From contig NZ_MDEB01000013.1 in assembly GCF_002939945.1 (NCBI RefSeq), positions 1 through 61,159 of the forward strand: a stretch of 61,159 nucleotides of DNA, given 5' to 3'. This document shows positions 36,521 through 44,919 of the stretch, one piece after another. Source of the stretch: Xanthomonas arboricola pv. populi. Its GTDB lineage: Bacteria; Pseudomonadota; Gammaproteobacteria; Xanthomonadales; Xanthomonadaceae. Made by a program: the position numbers and the translations under genes. Position 1 is the first letter of the stretch; every line of letters begins with the position of its first letter. The notes under the pieces were generated by a model. That model was not told the origin of the DNA and did no database searches. It was given only the letters and a program-made list of their open reading frames with translations.

Positions 36521-37563
36521 TGATCCGTTCGCACCTGCTCCGTTTTCACACGCTCGCCTTCGCTGGCGCCTTGCTGCTGGCACCGCTGTCCGCACTGGCC
36601 GACAAGATTGCCGACAACATGCTGCTGCTGCAGACCGCCTCCGGCGGCTGGTCCAAGCAGTACAAGGGCGTGGCCGTGGACTACACCCGCACCTTCACCG
36701 CTGCGGAAATCGCCGAGCTGCAGCAACCCGGGCGCAAGGACGACGCCACCATCGACAACAAGGCCACCACCTACGAGATCGGCTATCTCTCCACCCTTTA
36801 CAAGACCGAGAAGAACGCCAAGTACGTGGCCGCCGCCAAGCGCGGCGTGGATTACCTGCTCACCGCGCAATACGCCAACGGCGGCTGGCCGCAGTTCTAC
36901 CCGGACCTGTCGTCCTACCATCACCAGATCACCTACAACGACGATGCGATGGTGCGCGTGCTCAACCTGCTGCAGGACATCAGCGAGGGCAAGGGCGACA
37001 CCGGCGCGCTGCTGCGTGCCAGCCACGGCGCACGCGCGCGCCAGGCGGTGACCAAGGGGCTGGAGTGCGTGCTCGCCACCCAGGTCAAGATCGGCGGCAC
37101 CCTCACCATCTGGGGCGCGCAGTACGACGAGGTCACGCTCAAGCCGGCCAAGGCACGCGCGTATGAGCTGGCGTCGCTGGCCTCCGGCGAGTCGGTGAAC
37201 ATCGTGCGCTTTTTGATGCGCCAGCCCAACCCGTCCGTGCAGATCAAGACATCGGTCGAGGCCGCTGCAGGCTGGTTCGATACCCACCGCATGCGCGATC
37301 TGGCCACCAAGAAGATCGACGACCCCACCCAGGAAACCGGCCAGGACGTGATCCTCGTCGCGCAACCGGGTGCGTCACTATGGGCACGCTTCTACGACCT
37401 GCAGAATCAACGCCCGCTCTATGCCAACCGCGACGGCAAGGCCTTGACCGAGTACATGCAGGTGCCCAACGAGCGCCGCGTCGGTTATGCCTGGCACGGC
37501 ACCTGGCCGGACAAGCTGTTGAAGGACGACATTCCCAAGTGGCGTACCGCCAACGGTCTGTAA
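36520..37563 (+). CDS. Pectate lyase, polysaccharide lyase family 10
   Basis: This secreted enzyme cleaves de-esterified polygalacturonate by beta-elimination, releasing unsaturated oligogalacturonides. The 347-residue protein has a signal peptide (MIRSHLLRFHTLAFAGALLL, cut near ALADK). The mature alpha/alpha-toroid of PL10 begins DNMLLLQTASGGWSKQYKG. Further PL10-like blocks are NGGWPQFYPDLSSYHHQITYNDDAMVRVLNLL, TIWGAQYDEVTLKPAKARAYE and RRVGYAWHGTWPDKLL. The ATG shares its first base with the preceding stop, so the two are translationally coupled. A strong terminator follows 10 bases after the stop. Length is that of a single catalytic domain with no carbohydrate-binding module. Confidence 0.92.
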   Translation: MIRSHLLRFHTLAFAGALLLAPLSALADKIADNMLLLQTASGGWSKQYKGVAVDYTRTFTAAEIAELQQPGRKDDATIDNKATTYEIGYLSTLYKTEKNAKYVAAAKRGVDYLLTAQYANGGWPQFYPDLSSYHHQITYNDDAMVRVLNLLQDISEGKGDTGALLRASHGARARQAVTKGLECVLATQVKIGGTLTIWGAQYDEVTLKPAKARAYELASLASGESVNIVRFLMRQPNPSVQIKTSVEAAAGWFDTHRMRDLATKKIDDPTQETGQDVILVAQPGASLWARFYDLQNQRPLYANRDGKALTEYMQVPNERRVGYAWHGTWPDKLLKDDIPKWRTANGL

Positions 37564-37573
37564 GTGCGTCGTC

Positions 37574-37605
37574 GCCACCGCGTGCAAGCGCGCGGTGGCT
37601 GTTTT
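37574..37605 (+). terminator. Rho-independent terminator after the pectate lyase gene
   Basis: GCCACCGCG and CGCGGTGGC make a perfect 9-base stem with an 8-base loop, followed by TGTTTT. It would end or reduce the receptor-esterase-lyase transcript before the LamG gene, whose start therefore must lie beyond it. Confidence 0.8.
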
Positions 37606-37630
37606 ACGTTTTGGAATTGACGAGGTGAGC

Positions 37631-40600
37631 GTGTCGAAGTTCTTGTTGGGAATGTTGTGCCTGATCGCGCTGCCGGTGAGCGCGGCCACCACCACCGAGC
37701 CGGAGCTGTTGTTCCGGGTGTCGGCCGACCGCGACCTGCAGGCCGATGTGGCCCGCGGCGACGGCGTGCCCAACTTCCGCGACAAGATCACGCTGGTGCC
37801 CACCGGCAAACGCGGCAACGCCATCGAATGGGCCGACGACGGCGTGCTGTCGTGGAATGCGCCCGGCAATCTCTACACCCAGCGCGGCACGCTCGGCTTC
37901 TTCTGGCGCGCGCGTTATCCCGTGGGCGAAGCGCCGTTCGTGATCTTCCGCGTCGGCTACGCCGACCACACCAGCTGGGACATGGCCTGGCTGCGCATCG
38001 ACTGGAACGGCCACGGCTTCGATGCCTTCGTCACCGACGCCAACCTCGCGCGCACCCGCGTCTCCTTCAAGCTCGACAAGGCCCCGGCTGCCAGCGACTG
38101 GACCCACATTGCGTTTGCCTGGGACGAAACCCGCGGCGTGCGCCTGTATGTCGATGGCAAGGAAGCCGCACGCGTGGACTGCGGTGCGCCCTGCGCCAAC
38201 GGCGGCGCGCTCGACTTCGACGCCGCGCTCGACCAGTTCGGCCTGGCCGGCCGCGTGATGTCACCGCACCAGGTGCAGAGCCGCTACAACTTTTTGCGCG
38301 GCAGCGACTTCGACGAGATCCGCATCTACGACCGCATGCTCGACGCCAGCGGCGCCGCCGCGCTCGCACGCCTGCAGGAGCCCGCCACCGCCGAGCTGGC
38401 CACACCGGCATCGCAACACGCCGCCTTCCTGCACCGTTACGGCTGGGACAACGGCCACGCACCGCCTGCACTCACCGCACCGGTCACCCGCATCCGCAAG
38501 GTGGAGTTCACCGACGCGCGCGACCTCAAGCAATGGATGTGGAAGGCCACCGACGGCATCGCCGAAACCACCTGGCCCGGCGTCTACAACCGCTCGCGCC
38601 TGCCGGGGCGCGACGACTACTTCCAGCTACCCGACTGGAACACCTACGTCGAAGGCGGCAAGGCGCTGGACCTCACCCTGCCGGACGAGCCGGTCAACCG
38701 TATCGAACTGCGCGGCGCCGCCTACGGCCAGGCCACTTACGCCGCGCCCAACGCACAGGCGCAGCCGCTGTTCGCGCGCAGCCAGGGCGTGGTGCGCAGC
38801 GTAGACCAGTTCGCCCAGCGCCGCGGCGGCACGCTGCGCTTTGCCAACACCGCGCAGGAAACCCCCATCCAGGAAATCTGGGCCTACAACGTGCAGCCAG
38901 GCGAGGTACCCAAAGGCAGCGCGCAACTCAGCTACACCGTGCGCAGCGACATCCAGCCCGACTACGACAACCTCGCCCCCTTGCGCGATGTCATCGCCGG
39001 CCGCTACCCGCCAGGCGAGCGCCAGACCGTCATCGCGCTGCCCACCAAGGCACCCGCACGCAAGCGCCCCAGCGACAAGGCCGCAGCGAGTGCGCAGCAA
39101 CCCATCGCGCACATCCTGGTGCCGTCCAGCCTGGGCAACCCGCCGCCGGACCAGGCGCTGATGCGCAGCTGGTCCTATGGCTGGGAGAACATGCACGACG
39201 GCCTGGACGGCATCGCCATCACCCTGCCGGCGCTCAACCTGCCGGCCACCCACAACGGCAGCATCCCGCTCAACATCCGCATCAAGGACCCCATCTGGCC
39301 CGCGCGCGACATGATCGACGTCTCCGTCGCGGTCGCCCCCGGCCAGGCCCGCACGCTGTGGCTGGACCTGCGCGACAGAATCCTCAGCAACGACAGCCTG
39401 ATGCTCAGCATCGCCGCCGCCGCGCCCGGCTTCGATGCCAACGCGCTCGACGGCACCCAGCTGCAACTGGTGTTCAAGCCTCGCGCCGAGGCACTCAAGG
39501 AACACGTCGCCGACCGCTTCAACCAGGTCAAGGACAACTGGGGCTTTCTGGTGGAAGAACACACCACCTCCAAGCGCCAGCTGCTCTACAAGCGGCTGGA
39601 TGCGGACATCACCGACCTGCTGCGCGTGGACCCGGACCACGCGCTTGGACGCGAATACTGGAACGACATCAGCTACGCCAACCAGGGCACGCTGCCCGTG
39701 GACATGCCGGCCGTGCCCAAGGGCGTGCCCGCCTGGGCGTTCTGGCAGCTGCAAGACCTCAGCGCCACCCGCCGCTACATCCGCTGGTGGATCGAGCAGC
39801 GCCAGGTGGCCTACGGCGATTTCGGCGGCGGCATCTCCGACGACTCGGACCTGGTGCAGCAATGGCCCGGCGTCGCGCTGATGGGTGTGGACCCGGACAT
39901 GCTCAACGCCTCCATGCTGGCGCTGTCCGATGCCAACTACCGCAACGGCATGTTCACCAACGGCCTGTCCACCATCGAAACCGACGAGCTGCACTCGTAT
40001 GAGGAGGGCATCAACCTCAACAGCGCCCTGTTGTACCTCAACTGGGGCGACCCACGCACCGTCGAGCGCCTGATGCAAACAGTGAAAGCCTTCGACACCA
40101 TCATCCAGGTCAACCCGCAGGGCCACCTGCTGTTCGCCAGCAACTGGTTCGGCGGCCGCAAGGTCTACCGCGAGCCCAACTGGCAATGGCAAAAACCGTA
40201 CTCCTTCCCCATCGTGCACCCGGCCATCCTGCTGGGCGGCTATAACGCCGACCCCAACAGCCGCCGCATCGTCACCGGGTTAGCGGATGGCTATCTCGCC
40301 CACGCCTACACCAATGCCAAGGGCAACTGGGCGCTGCCCAACGAGATCAACTGGCAAACCGGCAAAACCCGCGGCGGCGAACTGTTCGAAGGCAGCGGCG
40401 GCGCCGACACCTTGCACACCTTCTGGGCCGCCTATCGCTTCACCGGCGAGCAGCGCTATCTCAAGCCGATTAACTACCGCGTCGCCAACAGCGGCCCCAA
40501 TGGCCTGTCGCTACTCAACGAAAACTTCCTCGATGTCATGGGCAAGCGCAGCGACTGGAGCAGCAAGCTCATCGACGCCGCAAAGAAGGACGACGGCAGC

Positions 40601-41455
40601 GCCCCGGACTTCCCGCACCACGTGGCCTGGGAGCAGACCGGCAACTTGGATTATCTCGCCGCCATTTACCGCAGCGAGGCAAGAGAGAAACTGCAGAACT
40701 TCTACATGAACACCGAAGGCCACTGGTGGAGCGACCGCGTGGAATCCCCCACAGTCAACCTGCAGCGCGCACGCCTAGGCGGCGTGGCGCTCAAGCGCAA
40801 TCAAACCTACCCCGGCCACACCGTCAGCTGGCGCTTCGCCGATCCAGAAGCGGCAACGCAAGTAGCCATCGCCATCCCCGCACCCCAGCAAGACCGCTTC
40901 ACCGTCATCGCCTACAACACCTCCAGTAAACCTCAGCGCGCCAGCATGACCGGCTGGAACGTCGCCCCAGGCCAATGGCGCATCACCCAAGGCGTGAGCA
41001 AAGGCAATGATGGCAAGCTCGACAGCAACGCCAAGACGCAAGAGCGCGCTTTCGAAAAAAGCGCGGCCATCGACATCGACTTCCCCGCAGGCCGCACCAC
41101 CGTCCTGCAGCTCGAACGCATCGCAGCCACCACCCCGGTCGAACTGCGCCCGGACCTGGGCATCGGTCACGGCGACGTGCGTGTGACTGCCGATGCCATC
41201 GAAGTGACTGTGCACAGCCTCGGCCATGCCGATGCGCCGGCCGGGTTTGTGGTGTTAGTGGATGGGCGGGGGAAGGAGCTGGCGCGGGGCGCGTTTCCGG
41301 CGTTGGAGGCTCCGCGGGATTTAATGCCTAGGTCGGCGGTTGTGCAGTTGGCGGTGCCGGCTGGTAGCGCTGGTAAGGGCAAACGGTTGCGCGTTGTGAC
41401 GGAAGGTGAGGTTGGTGAGGTGACTCAACGTAACAACACGTTGGCATTGCCATGA
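37631..41455 (+). CDS. Large secreted LamG-domain protein of the pectin locus, activity unknown
   Basis: The 1274-residue protein starts at GTG 37631 with GAGG five bases upstream; an ATG at 37595 falls inside the terminator stem and is rejected. The signal peptide is VSKFLLGMLCLIALPVSAAT. Residues about 20-250 form a LamG/concanavalin-like jelly-roll (WTHIAFAWDETRGVRLYVDG, FDEIRIYDRMLD). A beta-rich middle follows. A helical region (about 640-1060) with YGDFGGGISDDSDLVQQWPG and TDELHSYEEGINLNSALLYL looks like an alpha/alpha toroid, as in many lyases and hydrolases. A beta C-terminus closes it. Acidic and aromatic residues in these segments could be catalytic. Position after the pectate lyase suggests action on pectin side regions such as rhamnogalacturonan, as inference. 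The last about 60 codons have more T in third positions. Confidence 0.75.
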   Translation: MSKFLLGMLCLIALPVSAATTTEPELLFRVSADRDLQADVARGDGVPNFRDKITLVPTGKRGNAIEWADDGVLSWNAPGNLYTQRGTLGFFWRARYPVGEAPFVIFRVGYADHTSWDMAWLRIDWNGHGFDAFVTDANLARTRVSFKLDKAPAASDWTHIAFAWDETRGVRLYVDGKEAARVDCGAPCANGGALDFDAALDQFGLAGRVMSPHQVQSRYNFLRGSDFDEIRIYDRMLDASGAAALARLQEPATAELATPASQHAAFLHRYGWDNGHAPPALTAPVTRIRKVEFTDARDLKQWMWKATDGIAETTWPGVYNRSRLPGRDDYFQLPDWNTYVEGGKALDLTLPDEPVNRIELRGAAYGQATYAAPNAQAQPLFARSQGVVRSVDQFAQRRGGTLRFANTAQETPIQEIWAYNVQPGEVPKGSAQLSYTVRSDIQPDYDNLAPLRDVIAGRYPPGERQTVIALPTKAPARKRPSDKAAASAQQPIAHILVPSSLGNPPPDQALMRSWSYGWENMHDGLDGIAITLPALNLPATHNGSIPLNIRIKDPIWPARDMIDVSVAVAPGQARTLWLDLRDRILSNDSLMLSIAAAAPGFDANALDGTQLQLVFKPRAEALKEHVADRFNQVKDNWGFLVEEHTTSKRQLLYKRLDADITDLLRVDPDHALGREYWNDISYANQGTLPVDMPAVPKGVPAWAFWQLQDLSATRRYIRWWIEQRQVAYGDFGGGISDDSDLVQQWPGVALMGVDPDMLNASMLALSDANYRNGMFTNGLSTIETDELHSYEEGINLNSALLYLNWGDPRTVERLMQTVKAFDTIIQVNPQGHLLFASNWFGGRKVYREPNWQWQKPYSFPIVHPAILLGGYNADPNSRRIVTGLADGYLAHAYTNAKGNWALPNEINWQTGKTRGGELFEGSGGADTLHTFWAAYRFTGEQRYLKPINYRVANSGPNGLSLLNENFLDVMGKRSDWSSKLIDAAKKDDGSAPDFPHHVAWEQTGNLDYLAAIYRSEAREKLQNFYMNTEGHWWSDRVESPTVNLQRARLGGVALKRNQTYPGHTVSWRFADPEAATQVAIAIPAPQQDRFTVIAYNTSSKPQRASMTGWNVAPGQWRITQGVSKGNDGKLDSNAKTQERAFEKSAAIDIDFPAGRTTVLQLERIAATTPVELRPDLGIGHGDVRVTADAIEVTVHSLGHADAPAGFVVLVDGRGKELARGAFPALEAPRDLMPRSAVVQLAVPAGSAGKGKRLRVVTEGEVGEVTQRNNTLALP

Positions 41456-41697
41456 AAGCAGGCAGCGAGCTCAAGTGGCAGATTCACCAGATCTCGGCGT
41501 TAGGGCGCAAGTAAATCGGCGTAATAGGATGAGTCCGCAAGGAAGCGGCGTAACACCGGCGTCAGAGGCAGAGACCCAGCTGAAAAACGATGAGCTTCAA
41601 AGATGTCTAGCAATTGACCGCAGTCAGGGAGTCGGCGAGTATTGTGTTATGCCGCGCTTACGTGGTCCATTAAATATTTAGGCCAAGGAAAAGTTTC
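41456..41697. other. Junction between the pectin locus and the cassette array
   Basis: No gene is recognised; a 68-codon open frame (41475-41681) has no coding character. Two fragments resemble the right end of an attC core: GTTAGGGC at 41499-41506 and TTTAGGCC at 41677-41684. Neither has the matching left arm and hairpin. They may be decayed sites marking the left edge of the array. Confidence 0.45.
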
Positions 41698-41964
41698 ATG
41701 GCAACTTATGGAAACGGCACTATTTTACCGATCAAATTCCGTGCCACTATAAAACTCGGAGATACCGTTCACGATCTCGGAGATTTTGATTCTGAGGAAG
41801 ATGCTCAGAACGCGATTGAAATTGCAGAAGCGGAATGGGAGCGCGACCTTCAGGATGCTGCTTCGCCACCTAAAACAATCAAGTGTCACGATTGCGACGG
41901 ATCAGGTACATTCAAAGGCGAAGAATGCAATATGTGTTTGGGAAATGGCTGGATTGCAGAGTAA
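41698..41964 (+). CDS. Cassette gene: small protein with DnaJ-like zinc motif
   Basis: The 88-residue protein has an N-terminal part predicted to be alpha/beta (TIKLGDTVHDLGDFDSEEDAQNAIEIAEAEWERDL). The C-terminus has one CxxCxGxG pair, CHDCDGSGTFKGEECNMCLGNG, like a single zinc site of the DnaJ cysteine-rich domain. Four cysteines could bind one zinc. AAGGA lies before the ATG. The stop lies 8 bases before an attC site, the normal layout of an integron cassette. Composition is AT-richer than the pectin genes. Function is unknown; zinc-dependent binding of a peptide or nucleic acid is a guess. Confidence 0.7.
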   Translation: MATYGNGTILPIKFRATIKLGDTVHDLGDFDSEEDAQNAIEIAEAEWERDLQDAASPPKTIKCHDCDGSGTFKGEECNMCLGNGWIAE

Positions 41965-41971
41965 ACGTCTG

Positions 41972-42031
41972 GCCCAACGATTCGTCCAAGCCGGCGCTGC
42001 TTCGCGGCACGGCTTAACTCATTTGTTAGCT
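41972..42031 (+). repeat. attC site 1 (integron recombination site)
   Basis: A 60-bp site runs from the left core GCCCAAC to the right core GTTAGCT. The inner arms AAGCCGGCGCTGC...GCGGCACGGCTT fold around TTC. Its core sequence and length match the other attC sites of this array. Confidence 0.85.
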
Positions 42032-42058
42032 AGCAAATGCAGCCACGGGGAGGCCGCT

Positions 42059-42583
42059 GTGTCAGGAAAATTTCTAGGAGTTGATGGGCGATACCATTCG
42101 GCTGGGTCTTTTCTTGGCACTGATGGCAAGTACCACCCAAAAGGATATTTCCTCGGCACAGATGGTAGATACCATCCAGCAGGCTCGTTCTTGGGAGCCG
42201 ATGGCAAGTATCGCCGAAGGGGTGAGTTCGTGGGGACCGACGGAAATTACCACCCAAAGGGACAGTTCGTAGGACAAGACGGCAAGTATCATCCTGCAGG
42301 CTCGTACGCCGGCCAGGACGGCCAATACCACGAGCAAGGTGCTTTTCTTGGTCAAGACGGTAGGTACCACCCAAAGGGATGCTTCCTGGGTCAAGACGGC
42401 AAATACCACTATGCTGGCTCGTTCATAGGCACCGACGGCAAGTACCACTTGGCTGGCTCCTTTATCGGTACAGATGGCAGGTACCATCCTAGAGGTTCTT
42501 TCATCGGCGTACACGGCCGCTACGAGGAACCGTCGGGTCTCGCAGAGCAAGAGCGTCGCAATCAAACCGGTGTGGACTGCTAG
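42059..42583 (+). CDS. Cassette gene: protein of twelve 13-residue repeats
   Basis: The 174-residue protein consists almost wholly of twelve tandem 13-residue repeats with consensus G-[ST]-F-[LIV]-G-[TQ]-D-G-[KR]-Y-H-P-[AKR]. Repeats run from residue 3 to about 158, followed by a short charged tail. The invariant Gly, Asp-Gly and Tyr positions suggest a regular beta-hairpin or solenoid structure. There is no signal peptide and there are no cysteines except one in repeat 9 and the last residue. Start is GTG 42059, six bases after GGGGAGG; the frame is open upstream across attC 1, but that part is the recombination site. The stop lies in attC 2. I do not recognise a named family; MORN repeats share a taste for Gly and Tyr but are 23 residues long. 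Confidence 0.78.
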   Translation: MSGKFLGVDGRYHSAGSFLGTDGKYHPKGYFLGTDGRYHPAGSFLGADGKYRRRGEFVGTDGNYHPKGQFVGQDGKYHPAGSYAGQDGQYHEQGAFLGQDGRYHPKGCFLGQDGKYHYAGSFIGTDGKYHLAGSFIGTDGRYHPRGSFIGVHGRYEEPSGLAEQERRNQTGVDC

Positions 42584-42641
42584 CTAACAGTTCATACAAG
42601 CCGACGCCGCTTCGTGGCGCGGCTTAACCCAGGTGTTAGGC
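42582..42641 (+). repeat. attC site 2
   Basis: A 60-bp site runs from AGCTAAC to GTTAGGC, with near-perfect inner arms AAGCCGACGCCGC...GTGGCGCGGCTT around TTC. The stop codon of the upstream cassette gene overlaps its left core. Confidence 0.9.
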
Positions 42642-42686
42642 ATTGGAAACAGTCCTTCATTAATTCGATTTGAATCGGAGCGAAAC

Positions 42687-43139
42687 ATGGCTTTTAGCGA
42701 CGACAATGGCGGATTCGCTTTTGCTTGTGATGATGCAAAGATGTCAATCTGTGTAAGCACGTGGAATACACGTTTGTCACAGATAGCGCGCGTGACTGGG
42801 CCCATCTTCGTAATGACTAGGCTTCTGCCAGATGCCAACTACATCTCTCAAATTATTAGCAAACGCCCGAGCGATATCTTCATAATCGCAAACAGCGCCG
42901 CACATGCCAGCGCACAATCTATTAAGCGAAGTTTTCCTAACATTCGAATCGTTCTTCATTCAAGGAACAATGCCAAAGTTGTCTTGGTTGCTCCGGACAC
43001 CGTCTGGGTCTCAAGCTCTGATTTTGGCAAGAGCGAACAGATTGAGTCGGCGGTCGGCATGCATTCTGAGGCGCTCTACAAGAGAACTCTGGATACGCTT
43101 TTCAACAAAGTTTGGGCAGGGTCGCAGGAGATCCAGTAA
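42687..43139 (+). CDS. Cassette gene: hypothetical, possibly PLD-like domain
   Basis: The 150-residue cytosolic protein begins MAFSDDNGGFAFACDDAKMS. The C-terminal half reads IRIVLHSRNNAKVVLVAPDTVWVSSSDF. It looks like the His-(x)-Lys strand and following 'SSxx' turn of phospholipase-D-type nucleases, but spacing between His and Lys is unusual, so catalytic competence is doubtful. The N-terminal half alternates short strands and helices (SDIFIIANSAAHASAQSIKRSF). GGAG lies just upstream of the ATG at 42687. It is the only gene of its cassette, between attC 2 and attC 3. If PLD-like, it could be a nuclease or defence protein; otherwise the function is unknown. Confidence 0.62.
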   Translation: MAFSDDNGGFAFACDDAKMSICVSTWNTRLSQIARVTGPIFVMTRLLPDANYISQIISKRPSDIFIIANSAAHASAQSIKRSFPNIRIVLHSRNNAKVVLVAPDTVWVSSSDFGKSEQIESAVGMHSEALYKRTLDTLFNKVWAGSQEIQ

Positions 43140-43149
43140 TGCGGCCAGC

Positions 43150-43207
43150 ACCTAACAATTCATTTAAGCCAAACCCGCTTCGCGGGTTGGCTTGATTCAG
43201 GTATCAG
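43150..43207 (+). repeat. attC site 3 (degenerate right core)
   Basis: The left core ACCTAAC and inner arms AAGCCAAACCCGC...GCGGGTTGGCTT are intact. The right core is GTATCAG instead of GTTAGGY, so this junction may be poorly recombinable. Confidence 0.8.
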
Positions 43208-43228
43208 TCCTCAACTTCAACTATAAAA

Positions 43229-43996
43229 ATGGACAGCGACCAAATGCCAAATAAACAGCTAGCTCTGATTCCCCACGTTGAAGAAGGGGAAGTAATACCC
43301 CAACGATCAGCGGATGGTTACATAAGTGCAACTGCACTCTGTAAATCTGTTAACAAGCAGTTCTCGCACTACCATGCTCTGAAAGCAACAAAAGAATTTA
43401 TCTATGAGCTTTCAAAGCAAACGGGAATGCCCGAAGATCAGCTGGTTCATGTAATTGCCGGAGGAAATCCACAGCTTCAAGGGACTTGGGTACATCCTTA
43501 CATAGCCATCAATCTTGGGCAGTGGCTATCTCCAAAATTTGCCGTTAAAGTTTCTCAGTGGGTCACAGAATGGCAGCAAGGCGCGTCGAAGCCTGTAATG
43601 CCTGTGCACATTGAACGGTATCTTATGAACAGAGGAAAGATTCCGTATACACATTTCTCTATGCTAAATGAGTTGACGCTTGGTCTCATTGCCCCACTGG
43701 AACAGGCTGGCTATACGCTTCCCGAGAATCTAGTGCCTGACATCTCAGAGGGAAAGATGTTCTGTAAATGGCTGAGGGATGTAAAAGGTATTGAGCCAAA
43801 TAATTTTCCTAACTACATTCACTCTTATCCTGACGGCCGAAACATTAAAGCACGCCTATATCCACTAGAGCTTTATGAGGATTTTCGCATTCACTTCAAC
43901 GAAAAATGGCTTATCGACCATGCACCTAAGTACTTTGGTGCTAGAGATATACAAGCTCTTGGCTACGTTAAAACGCTGCTTTTGCCGGCACCGTAG
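43229..43996 (+). CDS. Cassette gene: KilA-N domain protein
   Basis: The 255-residue protein contains a KilA-N/APSES-type DNA-binding domain (about residues 20-120: DGYISATALCKSVNKQFSHY and GTWVHPYIAINLGQWLSPKFAVKVSQWV). This domain is common in phages and large DNA viruses. The C-terminal 130 residues (HIERYLMNRGKIPYTHFSML to the end) form a second domain seen in KilA-N relatives, resembling a P63C-like helical region. An internal ATG at 43244 is an alternative start. Codons are AT-rich compared with the core. A phage-type DNA-binding protein as an integron cassette may suggest a regulatory or anti-phage role, which is not shown by sequence. Confidence 0.82.
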   Translation: MDSDQMPNKQLALIPHVEEGEVIPQRSADGYISATALCKSVNKQFSHYHALKATKEFIYELSKQTGMPEDQLVHVIAGGNPQLQGTWVHPYIAINLGQWLSPKFAVKVSQWVTEWQQGASKPVMPVHIERYLMNRGKIPYTHFSMLNELTLGLIAPLEQAGYTLPENLVPDISEGKMFCKWLRDVKGIEPNNFPNYIHSYPDGRNIKARLYPLELYEDFRIHFNEKWLIDHAPKYFGARDIQALGYVKTLLLPAP

Positions 43997-44000
43997 TAAG

Positions 44001-44060
44001 GAATAGCAATTCATTCAAGCCGAACACGCTTTTCCTTTCGGCTTAACTCAGGGGTTAGAC
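44001..44060 (+). repeat. attC site 4
   Basis: A site with right core GTTAGAC and inner arms AAGCCGAA...TTCGGCTT. The left core is altered (GAATAGC in place of a -TAAC word). Confidence 0.78.
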
Positions 44061-44073
44061 GCGCAGAAAACAT

Positions 44074-44855
44074 ATGCACTACTCAGAAGAGCAGATCGTT
44101 AATCTTGAAGAAGAACTGGAAAATTGCCTTAGAGGGCTGTACCGATTGCAAGGCAGTTGTGCTGAGGAAGCCCAACGCACAGATAGCCCCAAAGCCACTG
44201 AGTACCTAAACCATGGTGTGAATCGTCGACTAATAACTCTTCGTCACGCTTTGGCTAAAATCTTTATGAACCTCCCGCCGGATCTACAGAATCCAGCATC
44301 GAGGGAGAGCGTCTTAGACGCTCAAGTCAATCTCTATGCATTCCTGATTGGTGTGGTCGGAATCTTTGACAACCTTGCTTGGGCCTATGCGTACCACCAT
44401 GATATTCAGGAATTGCTGCGAAAAAAACAGTCTGTTGATCTATTCAAGAAAAAAACACAAGATCACTTTCGTCAGAAATCGTTGTCTATCTGATTTCGGA
44501 AGAAACTACATCTTGGCATCAAGATCACTTCAGAGGCTACAGGGACGCGCTTGCTCACCGCATCCCTCCATACATCCCAACAGTGTTTGTAAGGCAAGAG
44601 GATTCTTTGCTGTATCAACAGCTCTCAGAGCAAAGGGTGATCGCTCAGGTGGATAATAATGTCTTGGTCACAGAGAGCGTTTCAGACAAGATGCGCCTCT
44701 TAGAACACCCAAACCTCTCATACATGCAATCGTTCGACCCATCCGAGGGGTCCAGGCCAGTGCTCCTACATCCACAGGTTCTGTGCGACTCTTCAACCAT
44801 AGTTGAGTTTTGCAACCTATTCTTTAAGCATTGGCGCGGTGCATCTAACAATTAA
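44074..44855 (+). pseudogene. Cassette gene broken by a single-base frameshift
   Basis: The first frame (44074-44493) ends ...KKTQDHFRQKSLSI. A second frame, one base back, continues from the same place as SSEIVVYLISEETTSWHQDH, FRGYRDALAHRIPPYIP and onward to LHPQVLCDSSTIVEFCNLFF, stopping at 44855 inside attC 5. Restoring one T in the TTT at 44467-44469 would join them as DHFSSEIVVYL and give a protein of about 260 residues. The joined sequence resembles a widespread uncharacterised family with HRIPLYIP and a late FHPQLL motif, from memory. A sequencing error is the other explanation. The split gene fills a whole cassette between attC 4 and attC 5. Confidence 0.72.
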
Positions 44856-44902
44856 TTCAAGCGGAACCAGTTTCGCGGGTCGGCATAATTAAAGCGTTAG
44901 GC
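44843..44902 (+). repeat. attC site 5
   Basis: A 60-bp site from ATCTAAC to GTTAGGC, with less regular inner arms. The stop codon of the frameshifted gene lies inside its left arm. Confidence 0.82.
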
Positions 44903-44919
44903 CAAGGAGAAAATTGCTC

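Noticed and set aside
41475..41681. A 68-codon open frame at the left edge of the array
   Set aside because: No ribosome site, no coding bias and decayed site-like sequence around it.
42062..42540. 39-bp tandem repeats that might be read as a CRISPR array
   Set aside because: Repeats are contiguous without spacers, keep a 13-codon reading frame and encode a conserved residue pattern, so they are protein repeats.
44401..44460. Programmed -1 frameshifting at the AAAAAAA runs in the split cassette gene
   Set aside because: Slipping at the first run leads quickly to a stop. Slipping at the second is open, but the protein pattern is restored better by one missing T at 44467-44469.
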